Assembly: GCA_945221685.1 (NCBI GenBank)
Contig: CALYNN010000109.1
Coordinates: 1-5,751 of the forward strand
Direction: 5' to 3'
Origin: an uncultured Clostridia bacterium
GTDB lineage: Bacteria; Bacillota; Clostridia; Oscillospirales; Acutalibacteraceae
DNA: 5,751 bases
The notes under the pieces were generated by a model, which did not search any database, was not told the origin of the DNA, and was given only the letters and a program-made list of their open reading frames with translations. Positions 5,411-5,751 of this stretch are shown one piece after another; within the stretch, counting starts at the first letter, position 1; every line of letters begins with the position of its first letter. The position numbers and the translations under genes are program-made.

Positions 5411-5751
5411 TTACACGGGATGAACCTTTGTTTCAATATTATCGTGCTTACCGTCTAAGCCGTATTTTTTGTCGCGTCTTTTTTCAAAGAATTTTGTTGC
5501 AACCTGACCGAACTGAGCATAGGAAAGAATATCCTCCTCCTGCTCATAATACTCCTTGATTTCATCTTTAAACGACTCAACAGTATCGGTAATCAGGTCA
5601 GCAGGACGACAGTCGATAATATCGTCATCGCCAACAATCTTCTTGCGGAATTCAGGGTCAATCTCACAGGGAGTTTTACCGGACTTTCCTGCACGCATAT
5701 CGTTAAATTCCTTTGTAACCAGCTTATAGCTTGCTCCCATCATTACAGTAA
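5411..5751 (-). CDS. oadA: Oxaloacetate decarboxylase alpha / pyruvate carboxylase B-type carboxyltransferase, C-terminal end; cut by right edge
   Basis: The last ~113 codons of a biotin-dependent carboxyltransferase. The frame stays open to the window edge, so the ATG at 5741-5743 is internal; residues upstream of it read TV. Recognised by the conserved C-terminal PYC/OADA domain: MMGASYKLVTKEF, DPEFRKKIVGDD, the diagnostic CRPADLI, then a charged helix and DILSYAQFGQVATKFFEKR. The protein ends at KVHPV without a biotinyl domain or an MKM biotinylation motif, so biotin must come from a separate carrier subunit, as in clostridial oad/mmd operons. The N-terminal metal-binding TIM barrel lies outside the window. 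These enzymes transfer the carboxyl group between oxaloacetate and carboxybiotin, in a sodium-pumping decarboxylase or a two-subunit pyruvate carboxylase; the fragment cannot tell the two apart. A strong terminator follows, so this is the last gene of its operon. Confidence 0.85.
   Translation of the reverse strand, partial: TVMMGASYKLVTKEFNDMRAGKSGKTPCEIDPEFRKKIVGDDDIIDCRPADLITDTVESFKDEIKEYYEQEEDILSYAQFGQVATKFFEKRRDKKYGLDGKHDNIETKVHPV

Overview
This window looks like chromosomal DNA from a low-to-moderate GC Firmicute, most likely an anaerobic Clostridia/Oscillospirales-type gut bacterium. The basis is the protein styles (clostridial-type CysK, stand-alone OadA-like carboxyltransferase lacking a biotinyl domain, FliB-like cysteine-cluster protein, GH2 LacZ), purine-rich Shine-Dalgarno sites, near-consensus TATAAT boxes and compact intrinsic terminators. 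The genus is not determinable from this sequence alone. I see no mobile element, CRISPR array, tRNA or rRNA.

Layout from left to right. (1) 1-1019, minus: the first ~339 codons of a LacZ-type GH2 beta-galactosidase that runs off the left edge. (2) 1020-1146: a compact divergent control region with back-to-back sigma-A-type promoters whose -35 boxes are only 2 bp apart. (3) 1147-3283, plus: a two-gene operon, a FemX-like peptidoglycan-bridge aminoacyltransferase followed after 13 bp by a divergent alanine-racemase-fold protein, closed by a strong intrinsic terminator at 3291-3323. (4) 3325-5266, minus: cysK (cysteine synthase) followed 46 bp downstream by a YkgJ/FliB-type cysteine-cluster protein, with a weak terminator or attenuator-like hairpin between them. 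(5) 5363-5392 is a strong minus-strand terminator ending (6) the gene at 5411-5751, the C-terminal end of an OadA/PycB-type biotin-dependent carboxyltransferase that runs off the right edge.

How they fit together. The plus-strand pair points to cell-wall synthesis: FemX homologues add amino acids to the peptidoglycan stem peptide and alanine racemases provide D-Ala, but the second protein has lost the usual CMDQ active-site block, so its substrate is open. The cysK/FliB-like pair links cysteine synthesis to a putative metal- or Fe-S-binding enzyme; the FliB family is named for flagellin lysine methylation, but no flagellar gene is visible here. The lacZ and oadA-like genes are ordinary sugar and carboxylate metabolism at the edges. 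No gene-free stretch exceeds 144 bp. The most interesting points are the altered racemase active site, its pairing with FemX, and the cysK/FliB-like pairing; I found no clear wholly new system.
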